Origin: Roseibium sp.
Lineage (GTDB): Bacteria > Pseudomonadota > Alphaproteobacteria > Rhizobiales > Stappiaceae
Length of the DNA: 64,000 nucleotides
Assembly: GCA_017643925.1 (NCBI GenBank)
Contig: JAEPML010000014.1
Coordinates: 88,554 to 152,553 of the forward strand
Direction: 5' to 3'
Positions 42,984-54,335 of the stretch are shown here, piece after piece. A program made the position numbers and the translations under genes. The notes under the pieces were generated by a model. The model did no database searches. It had not been told where the DNA came from and saw only the letters and a list, made by a program, of their open reading frames with translations. Position 1 is the stretch's first letter. Each line of letters starts with the position of its first letter.

Positions 42984-43880
42984 TCAGTAAACCCAGTTTT
43001 CGGCACTGGTCAGAAGGAATTCCCGGAAAGCCGTCACGCGGGCCGTGTTCTTCAATTCAGCCGGATAAACGAAGTAGGTGTCGAATGAGGGGACCTTGTC
43101 TTCCTGCTCCGTCATGACGGGGATCAGGTTGGTCGCCTTGTCGATGATGTAGTCGGGCAGGATCGCAATGCCGACGCCCGAAATCACCGCACGTTTGATG
43201 GCAACGATGTTGTTGACCTTCAGGACCGAGCGACGCGGATCTGACGGAGCGCGGCCGGCCGTTTCGAGCCAGTTCATCGACCGCAGATAGGCAGGGGCCT
43301 GTTCCCCGAACGTGATGATGCGGTGATTGTCGATATCATCAATGGTGTTGGGTGCACCGAAACGCTGGATGTATTCCGGTGACGCATAGACGTGAAAATG
43401 CACCGTGAAGAGCTTGCGCTGGATCAGGTCAGGCTGTGTCGGCTGGCGCAGGCGAATGGCAACGTCTGCTTCGCGCATGCCGAGATCAAGCTCGTCATCG
43501 TCGAAGATCAGATGCAGGTCGACATCCGGATAGAAGTCGATGAAATTGCGGATTCGCGAGGTCAGCCAGGTGGAGCCCAGGCCGACCGTGGTGGTGACGC
43601 GCAAGATGCCGGAAGGCTTTTCCTTGCTGTCTGTCAGGCTTGACTGGACCGCCTCCAGCTTCATCAGGACATCATTTGCGGTGCGGTAAAGCAACTCGCC
43701 CTGTTCGGTCAGCAGCAGACCACGGGCGTGCCGGTGAAAGAGCGGCACGCCAAGGTCATGTTCCAATGCGCTGACCTGCCGGCTGACGGCCGACTGGCTC
43801 ATGTGCAGGGAATCGCCCGCATGGGTGAAACTGCCGGCCTGTGCCGCAGCATGAAAGATGCGTAGCTTGTCCCAATCCAT
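42984..43880 (-). CDS. lsrB: LysR-family regulator, LsrB-like
   Basis: The 298-residue protein begins MDWDKLRIFHAAAQAGSFTHAGDSLHMSQSAVSRQVSALEHDLGVPLFHRHARGLLLTEQGE, very close to LsrB of Sinorhizobium and Agrobacterium, a regulator of lipopolysaccharide genes and oxidative-stress defence. The location next to trxB is also the same as in rhizobia. The effector domain runs from GILRVTTTVGLGSTWL to FLLTSAENWVY. The protein contains no cysteine at all, whereas redox-sensing by cysteines has been reported for rhizobial LsrB. It is 32 bases downstream of trxB in one operon. Confidence 0.87.
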   Translation of the reverse strand: MDWDKLRIFHAAAQAGSFTHAGDSLHMSQSAVSRQVSALEHDLGVPLFHRHARGLLLTEQGELLYRTANDVLMKLEAVQSSLTDSKEKPSGILRVTTTVGLGSTWLTSRIRNFIDFYPDVDLHLIFDDDELDLGMREADVAIRLRQPTQPDLIQRKLFTVHFHVYASPEYIQRFGAPNTIDDIDNHRIITFGEQAPAYLRSMNWLETAGRAPSDPRRSVLKVNNIVAIKRAVISGVGIAILPDYIIDKATNLIPVMTEQEDKVPSFDTYFVYPAELKNTARVTAFREFLLTSAENWVY

Positions 43881-43912
43881 GCGAGCCCCTCCGGCAGGAT
43901 TAGCAGGCCGGC

Positions 43913-45924
<2,012 letters not shown>

Positions 45925-46133
45925 TTGACGAGGGGTTCCCCTATCGTAATCTTTCGAAATCGTGCGCAATTTTGTTATAGTCTTGCACAAACGCGCAAAA
46001 AAACGTAATCCGGCACCGACTGACTGGTTATCGCGACGATTTTTTATTGCGTAACGTGTCATACCCGATTCGGTGACAGCACCCCACATTCCCGCCCCCA
46101 AATTGCCTCGGGCGGCATGCGAAGGAGACAGGT

Positions 46134-46604
46134 TTGAAAGCGCGGCTTGATGCCATTGATTGGCAAATCCTGAAGGAACTGCAAGACGACGGCCGGATGA
46201 CCAACGTGGAACTTGCCAGACGGGTTGGGATATCTGCTCCTCCCTGCCTGCGCAGGGTTCGGGCTCTTGAAGAGGCGGGACTGATTCTGGGGTACCGCAC
46301 GCTGCTCGACGAAAAGCAGCTCGGCTACGACGTGACTGCCTTCGCAATGGTCGGTCTGCACAGCCAGACGGAAGCCGACCTGATCGCCTTCGAGGAAACG
46401 GTGCAGAGCTGGCCGCTGGTGCGTGAGAGTTTCATGTTGTCCGGAGAGGTCGACTTCCTCTTGAAGTGTGTATCGCCGGACCTGCAGACATTTCAGAACT
46501 TCGTCATCCGTGAACTGACTGCCGCCCCGAATGTCGACAGCGTCCGCACGGCCCTGACAATTCGCCGGACCAAGGACGAGCCGGTTGTGCCGATCGACGG
46601 GTAG
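46134..46604 (+). CDS. lrp: Lrp/AsnC-family regulator
   Basis: The 156-residue protein starts at a TTG (46134) with AAGGAG six bases upstream. It has the Lrp HTH (LDAIDWQILKELQDDGRMTNVELARRVGISAPPCLRRVRALEEAGLILGYRTLLDEKQLGYDVTAFAMVGL) and the RAM domain (SWPLVRESFMLSGEVDFLLKCVSPDLQTFQNFVIREL). The lrp-trxB-lsrB neighbourhood is as in Sinorhizobium; here lrp is divergent from the ELM1-trxB-lsrB operon, so it may regulate it. The gap contains a TATAGT box (45976-45981) as a likely -10. Confidence 0.93.
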   Translation: MKARLDAIDWQILKELQDDGRMTNVELARRVGISAPPCLRRVRALEEAGLILGYRTLLDEKQLGYDVTAFAMVGLHSQTEADLIAFEETVQSWPLVRESFMLSGEVDFLLKCVSPDLQTFQNFVIRELTAAPNVDSVRTALTIRRTKDEPVVPIDG

Positions 46605-46616
46605 GTCTGACCCGAG

Positions 46617-47096
46617 TTAACCGGCGCTTTCCTGTCGGTCGCGCATGCCGCCAACTTTTTTGTTCAGGCGATGGACGACAAAAATGTCCCTAAGCGCAGT
46701 CGCGACCAGGGTAAAGGCGACACTGAGCAACGCGCAGGTGGTCAGGATGGCGATCGGCAGGAGTTGGTCGTAGTGGAAGGTGTTCAAGGCCTGATCGACT
46801 GGTTCTACGCCCGAATATAGGCGATTTCGCATCACGTCCCGGTATGCACCGATCTGAATAGACCCATACTTCAGAAAACGAAGACCGACGACGAGCACAA
46901 TAACTGCAACGGCTACTGCGACCAGGAAGCCAAAAATGCGAAAGCCGAACGCAAGTGCGTTTTCGTATCTGTGTTTGAGCAATCGCTTGAAGATAGCCCG
47001 TTCCCGGTCATCCAGCCTGGAATAGGCGACCCATCGATAAATCCATAGCGGGATAGACAAAATGAGCAGCCACATCCCGATTACATGAAAGACCAT
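46617..47096 (-). CDS. membrane protein of unknown function
   Basis: The 159-residue protein has an N-terminal helix (VFHVIGMWLLILSIPLWIYRWVAY), a charged stretch (SRLDDRERAIFKRLLKHRYEN), a long hydrophobic helix (FGFRIFGFLVAVAVAVIVLVVGLRFL) and a third one (LLPIAILTTCALLSVAFTLVATALRDIF). No family is recognised. It is convergent with lrp, 12 bases apart, and shares strand with greA, which lies upstream of it by 89 bases. Confidence 0.7.
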   Translation of the reverse strand: MVFHVIGMWLLILSIPLWIYRWVAYSRLDDRERAIFKRLLKHRYENALAFGFRIFGFLVAVAVAVIVLVVGLRFLKYGSIQIGAYRDVMRNRLYSGVEPVDQALNTFHYDQLLPIAILTTCALLSVAFTLVATALRDIFVVHRLNKKVGGMRDRQESAG

Positions 47097-47185
47097 CTAT
47101 CGTCCTCCGACACTTGCCAGCACTACCTTAGCGATTGGCTGGCAGGCGTCAAAGGGAAAGCGTGCATCTGCAGAAGATTGAAAGG

Positions 47186-47659
47186 TCAGATGAATTCGAC
47201 TTCAACGATCTCGTAAGATCGGGCTCCGCCAGGAGCGGCCACTTCCACACTGTCACCAACGGATTTTCCGATCAGCGCACGTGCAATGGGCGAGGAGATG
47301 GAAACCTTGTTCTGTTTCACATCGGATTCCACGTCACCGACAATCATGTATTTCTTTTCTTCTTCCGTATCCTCGTCGATGAGTGACACGGTTGCACCAA
47401 ACTTGACCACTTCACCGGACAGTTTGGTTACGTCAATCACTTCAGCGCGCGACAGCTTGTCTTCAAGTTCCGCAATGCGGCCTTCGTTGAGGCTTTGTGC
47501 CTCCTTGGCCGCGTGGTACTCGGCATTCTCCGACAGGTCGCCGTGAGCACGTGCTTCGGCGATCGCATCGACAATGCGCGGACGCTCGGCCGCGGTACGC
47601 TCCTTCAGCTCATCCTGAAGCATTTGGTAACCGGCAGAGGTCATCGGAACTTTTTCCAT
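47186..47659 (-). CDS. greA: transcription elongation factor GreA
   Basis: GreA rescues backtracked RNA polymerase by stimulating transcript cleavage. The 157-residue protein has the N-terminal coiled coil ([69 protein letters not shown]) with the acidic D-x-x-E tip in GDLSENAEY, and the C-terminal FKBP-like domain ending [26 protein letters not shown]. Length is normal. It lies directly downstream of carB on the same strand after a terminator, as in many alphaproteobacteria. Confidence 0.97.
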   Translation of the reverse strand: MEKVPMTSAGYQMLQDELKERTAAERPRIVDAIAEARAHGDLSENAEYHAAKEAQSLNEGRIAELEDKLSRAEVIDVTKLSGEVVKFGATVSLIDEDTEEEKKYMIVGDVESDVKQNKVSISSPIARALIGKSVGDSVEVAAPGGARSYEIVEVEFI

Positions 47660-47730
47660 GGGTCTCAGACCTTCAGCTTATTGGGTCCCCCGCTTTCGAG
47701 GACCGCGCTTTCATAAAAATAAACCAAGCC

Positions 47731-47749
47731 GGGAAAGGTTTCCTTTCCC
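47731..47749 (-). terminator. terminator between carB and greA
   Basis: On the minus strand GGGAAAGG and CCTTTCCC with an AAA loop are followed by a T-rich tract (GGTTTATTTTT). It lies about 25 bases past the carB stop. Confidence 0.75.
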
Positions 47750-47773
47750 AGCTGGTCAACGAACATAATAGCC

Positions 47774-50700
47774 TTAGCCGAAGTAGGATTGTAAAGGTCT
47801 TACTTCAAGGCTCCCCGCTTTATGGGCCGCAATGCCCTTCGCAGCGGCAACCGAACCGGCAAGAGTGGTGTAATAGGGCACCTTGTTCAAAAGCGCGGCC
47901 CGGCGCATGGACCGGCTGTCGGCGATGGCCTGGGCCCCTTCGGTGGTGTTGAACACCAGCTGGACTTCGCCGTTCTTGATGACATCGACGATGTGCGGCC
48001 GGCCTTCCATGACCTTGTTGATCTTCTTGACCTTGATGCCGTTCTCTTCGAGGAAGACCTGTGTGCCGTGCGTGGCGATGATGTCGAAACCGGCTTCTTC
48101 CAGCTTGCGCACCGCTTCAACGACGCCTTCCTTGTCCTGGTCGCGCATGGAGACAAAGACGGTGCCCTTGCCCGGAACGCCGGTTCCGGAACCGATCTGC
48201 GACTTGGCGAAAGCCGTGCCGAATGCGGAATCGAGCCCCATGACTTCACCGGTCGAGCGCATTTCCGGTCCGAGGATCGTATCGACGCCCGGAAATCTTG
48301 CAAACGGGAAGACAGCTTCCTTGACCGCGATGTGGTCAAAGGATTTCTCCGTCAGACCAAAGGAGGCAAGGCTTTCACCGGCCATGATCCGGCTGGCGAT
48401 CTTGGCAATCGGTTCGCCGATGGTCTTGGCCACGAAAGGCACGGTCCTGGAGGCGCGGGGGTTGACTTCGAGAACGTAGATCTCGCCGTCCTTGATGGCG
48501 TATTGCACGTTCATCAGGCCGCCGACTTCCAGGGCTAGGGCCATGGCCGTTGTCTGGCGCTTGAGCTCCTCGATCAGGTCTTCGCTCAACGAGAAAGGTG
48601 GCAGTGAGCAGGCGCTGTCCCCGGAGTGAATTCCGGCTTCCTCGATATGCTCCATGATCCCACAGACGAAGACGTCCTTGCCGTCACACAGTGCATCGAC
48701 ATCGACTTCGATCGCACCGTCGAGGTAACGGTCGAACAGAAGCGGGTTGGTGCCAAGTACGGTGTTGATCTGACCGGTCTTGTCATTCGGATACTTGGCG
48801 CGCACTTCGGCCGGAACCAGCTCGGGCAACGTGCCGAGCAGGTAGGAATTGAGGGCTTCCTCGTCCCGGATGATCTGCATGGCGCGGCCGCCGAGGACGT
48901 AGGAGGGACGGACGACGAGCGGCAGTCCGAGTTGTCCGGCAATCAGACGGCCCTGCTCCACGGAGTAGGCAATGCCGTTTTCAGGCTGCTTGAGGCCGAG
49001 CTTGATCAGCAGCTTCTGGAACCGGTCGCGGTCCTCGGCCAGGTCGATCATGTCCGGGGAGGTTCCCAGGATCGGCACATCGGCTTTCACCAGCGACTGG
49101 GCGAGCTTGAGCGGGGTCTGGCCGCCGAACTGGACGATGACGCCGTGCAGCGTCCCGTTCTGTTGCTCCTTGCGGATGATCTCCAGGACGTCTTCCGGGG
49201 TCAGCGGTTCGAAATAAAGGCGATCGGATGTGTCATAGTCCGTGGAGACGGTCTCCGGATTGCAGTTGACCATGATGGTCTCGTATCCGGCATCATCCAG
49301 CGCGAAAGCCGCGTGACAGCAGCAGTAATCGAACTCGATGCCCTGACCGATCCGGTTCGGGCCGCCGCCTAGAATGACGACTTTCTTCTTGTCCGACGGA
49401 TCCGCTTCACAAACCGGTGCTCCCATGAAGGGTGCTTCGTAGGTGGAGTACATATATGCCGTCGGTGAGGCAAATTCGGCGGCGCAGGTGTCGATGCGCT
49501 TGTAGACCGGGTGAACGTCCAGTTCGTTGCGCAGCTTCACGACGTCGTCGGCGTCGATGCCGGCGAGACTTGCCAGCCGGGCATCCGAGAAGCCCATGGA
49601 TTTCAGCTTGCGCAGATTGGCCGCGTCTTTCGGCAGGCCGATGTTCCGGACCTTTGCTTCCATTGCCAGAATGTCGGCGATCTGCTCCAGGAACCAGGGA
49701 TCGATGCCGCTGGCCTGATGAACTTCCTCGGCGCTCATGCCAAGGCGCATGGCCTGGGCAACGTTGAGAAGCCGGGCAGGGGTTGCCGTGGAGACGGCCG
49801 CCCGCAAGGCGTTCTTGTCGTCGCCCTGGTCGAGGCCCGGAATGTCGGTCTCGTCGAGACCGTTGAGCCCGGTTTCAAGGCCGCGCAGGGCTTTCTGAAG
49901 GCTTTCCTTGAAGGTCCTGCCGATGGCCATGACTTCCCCAACAGACTTCATGGCCGTGGTGAGGTTGGACTGGGAGCCCGGGAACTTCTCGAAAGCGAAG
50001 CGCGGGATCTTGGTGACAACATAGTCGATGGTCGGTTCGAAGGACGCCGGCGTTGCACCGCCGGTGATGTCGTTTTCAAGCTCGTCGAGCGTGTAGCCGA
50101 CCGCCAGCTTTGCGGCCACCTTGGCAATCGGGAAGCCGGTTGCCTTGGACGCCAGCGCAGACGAGCGCGACACGCGCGGGTTCATTTCAATGACAACCAG
50201 CCGACCGTTTTCGGGATTGACGGCGAACTGCACATTGGACCCGCCGGTTTCCACGCCGATCTCGCGCAGGACTGCAATCGAGGCGTCGCGCATGATCTGG
50301 TATTCCTTGTCCGTCAGCGTCAGTGCTGGCGCGACGGTGATGGAATCGCCGGTGTGAACACCCATCGGATCAACGTTTTCGATGGAACATATGATGATGC
50401 AGTTGTCCGCCTTGTCGCGAACGACTTCCATCTCGTATTCCTTCCATCCCAGCAGGCTTTCGTCGATCAGAACCTGACCAACAGGGGAAGCATCGATACC
50501 GGAGCGGACGATTGTTTCATATTCTTCGCGGTTGTAGGCAACACCGCCACCGGTACCTCCAAGCGTGAAAGCCGGGCGGATGATCGCTGGCAGGCCAATC
50601 TCGTCAAGGGCGCGCATCGCTTCCAGGTAGCCGGCGTTCCGGTCGTATCCGGTGATCCTGCCGTCCTCGCCGCGAATGGCCGGAGACGACGCGATGGCAG

Positions 50701-51136
50701 CCCGCGGGTTCTCGAGGCCGATCGCGTCCATTGCCGCCCGGAACTTTTCCCGGTCTTCGGCCTTCTCGATCACGTCTCCGCGTGCGCCGATCATCTGGAC
50801 GCCGAATTTTTCCAGGACACCCATCTGTTCAAGGTCAAGCGCGCAGTTGAGGGCCGTCTGGCCACCCATGGTCGGCAACAGGGCGTCCGGGCGTTCCTTC
50901 TCGATGATCTTGGCGACCAGTTCTGGCGTGATCGGCTCGATATAGGTCGCGTCGGCGAGATCCGGGTCTGTCATGATCGTCGCCGGATTGGAGTTCACCA
51001 GAATGATGCGGTAGCCCTCTTCTCGCAGCGCCTTGCAGGCCTGGGTCCCTGAATAGTCAAACTCGCAGGCCTGGCCGATAACAATCGGTCCGGCGCCAAT
51101 GATCAGGATGGAAGAGATATCTGTGCGTTTTGGCAT
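47774..51136 (-). CDS. carB: carbamoyl-phosphate synthase large subunit
   Basis: CarB makes carbamoyl phosphate for pyrimidine and arginine synthesis from ammonia delivered by CarA, bicarbonate and two ATP. The 1120-residue protein has two ATP-grasp halves: the first opens [42 protein letters not shown] with [10 protein letters not shown] and [26 protein letters not shown] active strand, the second opens [21 protein letters not shown] with VLGGRAM and [20 protein letters not shown]. The last ~140 residues ([15 protein letters not shown]...[11 protein letters not shown]) are the MGS-like allosteric domain. carA is on the same strand but 3.2 kb upstream. Confidence 0.98.
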   Translation of the reverse strand: MPKRTDISSILIIGAGPIVIGQACEFDYSGTQACKALREEGYRIILVNSNPATIMTDPDLADATYIEPITPELVAKIIEKERPDALLPTMGGQTALNCALDLEQMGVLEKFGVQMIGARGDVIEKAEDREKFRAAMDAIGLENPRAAIASSPAIRGEDGRITGYDRNAGYLEAMRALDEIGLPAIIRPAFTLGGTGGGVAYNREEYETIVRSGIDASPVGQVLIDESLLGWKEYEMEVVRDKADNCIIICSIENVDPMGVHTGDSITVAPALTLTDKEYQIMRDASIAVLREIGVETGGSNVQFAVNPENGRLVVIEMNPRVSRSSALASKATGFPIAKVAAKLAVGYTLDELENDITGGATPASFEPTIDYVVTKIPRFAFEKFPGSQSNLTTAMKSVGEVMAIGRTFKESLQKALRGLETGLNGLDETDIPGLDQGDDKNALRAAVSTATPARLLNVAQAMRLGMSAEEVHQASGIDPWFLEQIADILAMEAKVRNIGLPKDAANLRKLKSMGFSDARLASLAGIDADDVVKLRNELDVHPVYKRIDTCAAEFASPTAYMYSTYEAPFMGAPVCEADPSDKKKVVILGGGPNRIGQGIEFDYCCCHAAFALDDAGYETIMVNCNPETVSTDYDTSDRLYFEPLTPEDVLEIIRKEQQNGTLHGVIVQFGGQTPLKLAQSLVKADVPILGTSPDMIDLAEDRDRFQKLLIKLGLKQPENGIAYSVEQGRLIAGQLGLPLVVRPSYVLGGRAMQIIRDEEALNSYLLGTLPELVPAEVRAKYPNDKTGQINTVLGTNPLLFDRYLDGAIEVDVDALCDGKDVFVCGIMEHIEEAGIHSGDSACSLPPFSLSEDLIEELKRQTTAMALALEVGGLMNVQYAIKDGEIYVLEVNPRASRTVPFVAKTIGEPIAKIASRIMAGESLASFGLTEKSFDHIAVKEAVFPFARFPGVDTILGPEMRSTGEVMGLDSAFGTAFAKSQIGSGTGVPGKGTVFVSMRDQDKEGVVEAVRKLEEAGFDIIATHGTQVFLEENGIKVKKINKVMEGRPHIVDVIKNGEVQLVFNTTEGAQAIADSRSMRRAALLNKVPYYTTLAGSVAAAKGIAAHKAGSLEVRPLQSYFG

Positions 51137-51334
51137 CTCGGCTCGCAGCTCGCACCCGCCAGTCCGAACACAGCTTTCGCTATTCGGCCTCGCGCGGTCT
51201 GTAGGTGAATGACAATCTTGGCTGAGCGCGTCTTATAGGGAAAAGCTGCGCAGGAGGAAACCCCAACCGGACAACTAGATTGCGTTTTCCGTAACCGAAT
51301 GCCGATTTAAACCGGCGAGCTGGCCCGGGGAGTG

Positions 51335-51613
51335 CTATTCCTTGTCGGAAATGTCCGATTTTATCGGTGTCGTGGACTGGCCGTCAAAATCGCCAATGCC
51401 AGAGGAAAGCGCGTAGCAGGCCAGTCGGATTGACTTTGGAATTTCAACGGGGCGCCCGTCTCGGTTGCCCTTCTCGTAATACTGAATCATGCGCTTCTTC
51501 AGTCCAAGCCTGTCCGCAGCATCCTTTTGCTTCAACCCGAGCGTTCGTCTCCAATGACGGAATTGCTGAGGTGACATACCGGGCACAGAATTCGTTTGCT
51601 TTGATTCGGGCAT
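51335..51613 (-). CDS. small XRE-type HTH protein
   Basis: The 92-residue protein has one HTH: MSPQQFRHWRRTLGLKQKDAADRLGLKKRMIQYYEKGNRDGRPVEIPKSIRLACYALSSG, with a longer loop than usual after the recognition helix. The C-terminal ~20 residues are polar. It resembles small prophage- or plasmid-type repressors, but no phage gene lies nearby. The ribosome site is weak. It sits between carB and an 850-base gene-free stretch. Confidence 0.8.
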   Translation of the reverse strand: MPESKQTNSVPGMSPQQFRHWRRTLGLKQKDAADRLGLKKRMIQYYEKGNRDGRPVEIPKSIRLACYALSSGIGDFDGQSTTPIKSDISDKE

Positions 51614-52465
51614 TTAGTTCTATTCCAAAAACGTCCGGGGCGCTGCCTGAGAGAAGGTTGAGCGCTGCCAATACCTTGACAAAAATAACCTGGACGCCGT
51701 CTTGTCAATCCGGAAGTGCACAATGTGCGACTTTTTGTGCGCATATCCGGAAAGTTTCGCCGGCCGTGAACGATGCTGTTCAAGGTTCCGAGCTGCCAAT
51801 GCCGGTCAATCAGGTCTTGTTGGAACAAGGTAAACGGCAGTTTCGAGACTGTTCGGCTTCCGCAGGGTTACACGCAGAGGCTGAATCCGGGAGCCCAGCG
51901 ATAAAATACGATTCCGGTGTCAGAAGGTGTTCGTGACGCGATCCGATTGATGTATGCCGATTGATGTCAGAAAGCCGTAATATTTATCAATGGTCAGTAA
52001 AGTTGACCAAGTAAATCAGGTTCGCAAAGTGCCGTCAGGTTAAGAATAGGTTTGGCTGTTTTGCGTGAAACTTATTGCGATATCTATTCAGTTTGGATTA
52101 TCGATAATAAATATTGAGCGTACTATCCGGCTATTTGATTTGGTTTAATTATTCTTAGTTGCAAGCACTTTCTGATCAATGGCGTGTTATCATTGGTGAA
52201 TGACTGGGTTGAGGGTAAAAAATAGTCAATATTTCCAAATTTGCCGTAGATTTTAACTATCGATCCAGTGTATTAGTCCCACTGCTTAGTCTCAGATGAG
52301 TTTGGTTTGAGTGTTCTTCGACGCATTTGGCGGAAGGCCTTGTGCTGAAGAAGACAAAATCATGATGCTAGTGGGACCTGATGAACTGGATGTGGGACCG
52401 GGAATTCAGGAGTGTCATGTGGCTCGGCCGGACTTGGAACAAAAAAGACAAGATCGGGCTTAACT
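51614..52465. other. long gene-free, partly AT-rich region
   Basis: No open frame here has plausible coding character or a recognisable product. The part from about 51940 to 52330 is strikingly AT-rich (for example TTATCGATAATAAATATTG, AATATTTCCAAATTTG) against a GC-rich background. It lies upstream of the MerR gene at 52466 and may be a regulatory region or a remnant of transferred DNA. Confidence 0.55.
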
Positions 52466-52903
52466 ATGAATAATGTAGCAACAAAGATGGTCGTTCTTCC
52501 GGACATAGCTGGTCCGGCGAAGGACGTTGTACTGGACGACCGATCCCTTGCAATCTCTGAAATGTCGGAGCTGTTTGACGTCACACTCCGTACCTTGCGT
52601 TTCTATGAGGAAAAAGGACTGCTCAACCCGGTCCGTAAAGGCGCCCGCCGCTTCTACGGCTCCAGGGACGTGTCTCGCATGCGCGTCATTTTGCAGGCAA
52701 AGAAAATCGGACTGACACTCGCCGAGATCCGGCGTGTGATCAAGCTGGTTGAAGGCAACACCGACCGGACCGAACAGCTCAAGGAACTGCAAGAGCTGTG
52801 CAAGGGCCAGCAGGAAATCCTCGCAGAACAAAGACAGATGCTCGAAGAGCAGATCTCGGAAGTTGACGAGATCCTCGCTGTTTTTGATGAGGTTCTCGCC
52901 TAA
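52466..52903 (+). CDS. MerR-family transcriptional regulator
   Basis: The 145-residue protein has a ~30-residue lead and then LAISEMSELFDVTLRTLRFYEEKGLLNPVRKGARRFYGSRDVSRMRVILQAKKIGLTLAEIRRVIKLVEG, a MerR winged helix, followed by a long coiled coil rich in Gln and Glu (LKELQELCKGQQEILAEQRQMLEEQISEVDEILAVFDEV). There is one cysteine in the coil and no metal-binding pair. It is a single gene with its own terminator, between carB and carA. The ligand and targets are unknown. Confidence 0.88.
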   Translation: MNNVATKMVVLPDIAGPAKDVVLDDRSLAISEMSELFDVTLRTLRFYEEKGLLNPVRKGARRFYGSRDVSRMRVILQAKKIGLTLAEIRRVIKLVEGNTDRTEQLKELQELCKGQQEILAEQRQMLEEQISEVDEILAVFDEVLA

Positions 52904-52929
52904 TCGTCGAGATCTTTTGAATACGAAAG

Positions 52930-52959
52930 CCCCGGTGCACAGCGTGCGCCGGGGTTTTT
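52930..52959 (+). terminator. intrinsic terminator of the MerR gene
   Basis: CCCCGGTGCAC and GTGCGCCGGGG (11 pairs including one G-T) with an AGC loop, then TTTTT, 26 bases after the stop. Confidence 0.9.
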
Positions 52960-53019
52960 CGTTTGAGTGATTGATACGTCACTGGATGAAACCTTGGCGA
53001 CACCAAGTGGTTTCTCGCC

Positions 53020-53859
53020 TCAGTCAATTTCCACGAGTTTGATCGTGTAGCTGTCACCATCCTGCTTGCCACTGACCATCGCAAACTGCGGTGTTCCACT
53101 TTGCGAGATGAAAAGCGAGACGTCTGTTGCGTGACCTGATTTCGGTTTCAGGCGGTAGCGTTGGGTCTGAAATTCCTTGTTGCCGGAAATCGTCAGTCGT
53201 GCAGGTCCAAGTTTTTCAACCCTGACCGTGGAGATACTCATTTCCTGGGTGTCCAGAATGGTCAGCCGTGCGGGAAAACCTTGGCCGTTTCTTTGCCAGA
53301 AAAGCGGAAGCCCCATCAGACTTGTGTCAAAAGTTGTCCTGGTAAAGCGGTCATGCCGTGGTTGGCTATTTTCATCAGCCAGAACAACATTGGCGATTTC
53401 AAGAACATCTCCCGCTCCGGGCACGAGCACGGAAACGGCACCTTTTGCAAGATTGCCAAGTTCTTCGAGGTCCTTTTCCTCCCCGTTTTTCATTTGCGCC
53501 CGAAACGCCAGATATTCTTCCTCCAGGAGATCAATCCGCGTCCAATAGATCTTGTTGTTGTCCCGCAGCCTGTTGCTTGCCTTGAGGAGAATGCCGTTGG
53601 ACGAGATTGTTTCTTCCAACCGGTTGTCGATGTCGAGCTTTCCCCAAAAGCTGGACGCCTTGAGCGACATTCTTTGCGAGAGCGAACGGGACCCGTCTGG
53701 CCGACTGACTGTTGTGACCGTCAGATCTCCGAGATGCTTGCCGGAAACTGCAAGCGTGTATGAGGCTGTCTCAGAAGCGCTTGCGGGGGAGAGAAGACCC
53801 CAAAACAAGGCGACGAGCGGCAAGGCCGCCCATTGAAGGTAAAAGGATCTGGTTTTCAT
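53020..53859 (-). CDS. secreted protein, possibly DUF6134 family
   Basis: The 279-residue protein (ATG 53859) has a signal peptide (MKTRSFYLQWAALPLVALFWGLLSPASA). The mature part begins SETASYTLAVSGKHLGDLTVTT, with a later segment EKLGPARLTISGNKEFQTQRYRLKPKSGHATDVSLFISQSGTPQFAMVSGKQDGDSYTIKLVEID. Alternating beta-strands suggest a lipocalin- or barrel-like fold. The first and last strands resemble DUF6134/DUF3108-like proteins, which I offer only tentatively. No neighbours share its strand closely. Confidence 0.6.
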   Translation of the reverse strand: MKTRSFYLQWAALPLVALFWGLLSPASASETASYTLAVSGKHLGDLTVTTVSRPDGSRSLSQRMSLKASSFWGKLDIDNRLEETISSNGILLKASNRLRDNNKIYWTRIDLLEEEYLAFRAQMKNGEEKDLEELGNLAKGAVSVLVPGAGDVLEIANVVLADENSQPRHDRFTRTTFDTSLMGLPLFWQRNGQGFPARLTILDTQEMSISTVRVEKLGPARLTISGNKEFQTQRYRLKPKSGHATDVSLFISQSGTPQFAMVSGKQDGDSYTIKLVEID

Positions 53860-54335
53860 GGGGTCCGTCCAAAAAATCATAAAAGGGAATAGGAACACTG
53901 CGGGGAGATGTGAGCTGTTCAGCGATCTCCGACCGGATAAACGCTCCTTTGGAACAATTCAGATCGCCTCCTGCGCTTGGGCCTGTCGAGCCCTGTCCCG
54001 GTGATACGCCAAAAAGGCACACATGAGATATAATATGAACGATCGTTCGCTCAAGCTTTCTGGGGGAGATTTCTGCGCAACGTTTGTGTCAAACGGAGAA
54101 TTTCAGGGAGATTTTGAAGGCAGAAGCGGTTCCTGCTTGGCAGAAGTGACTGCGTCAGATCGAACCGGAGGGAAAGAATATCCTCTCCAATACCAATGGA
54201 GGTAGTCCTTCGGCTGGCACCTGAGAGCGTGGCTGACGGGCCTGTTCCGACTGGACGTTTCAATGCTGCGGCTGCTGAGCAGCCGCAGACCTGTCTCGCT
54301 TGATGGCAGCGGGAAACTGGCGGTGCCAGTCGACG
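53860..54335. other. intergenic region between carA and the secreted protein gene
   Basis: No gene is supported; a 60-codon plus-strand frame at 54023 lacks a ribosome site and family. The region contains a promoter with a TetR-like palindrome (54027-54054) that would drive the secreted protein gene, and the 3' flank of carA. Confidence 0.55.
54027..54054 (-). promoter_or_regulatory. promoter with palindromic operator in the spacer
   Basis: On the minus strand TTGAGC (54054-54049) and TATATC (54032-54027) have a 16-base spacer that contains the perfect 12-base palindrome GAACGATCGTTC (54048-54037). Such sites are typical for TetR-family repressors. It lies 170-195 bases upstream of the secreted protein start; no TetR gene is in the window. 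Confidence 0.5.

Noticed and set aside
49511..51052. 513-codon plus-strand frame
   Set aside because: Antisense to carB.
51367..51936. 189-codon plus-strand frame
   Set aside because: Overlaps the XRE gene in antisense and continues into sequence without coding character.
54023..54205. 60-codon plus-strand frame after a perfect TATAAT
   Set aside because: No ribosome site or family, and the box is better explained by the minus-strand promoter that contains the palindrome.
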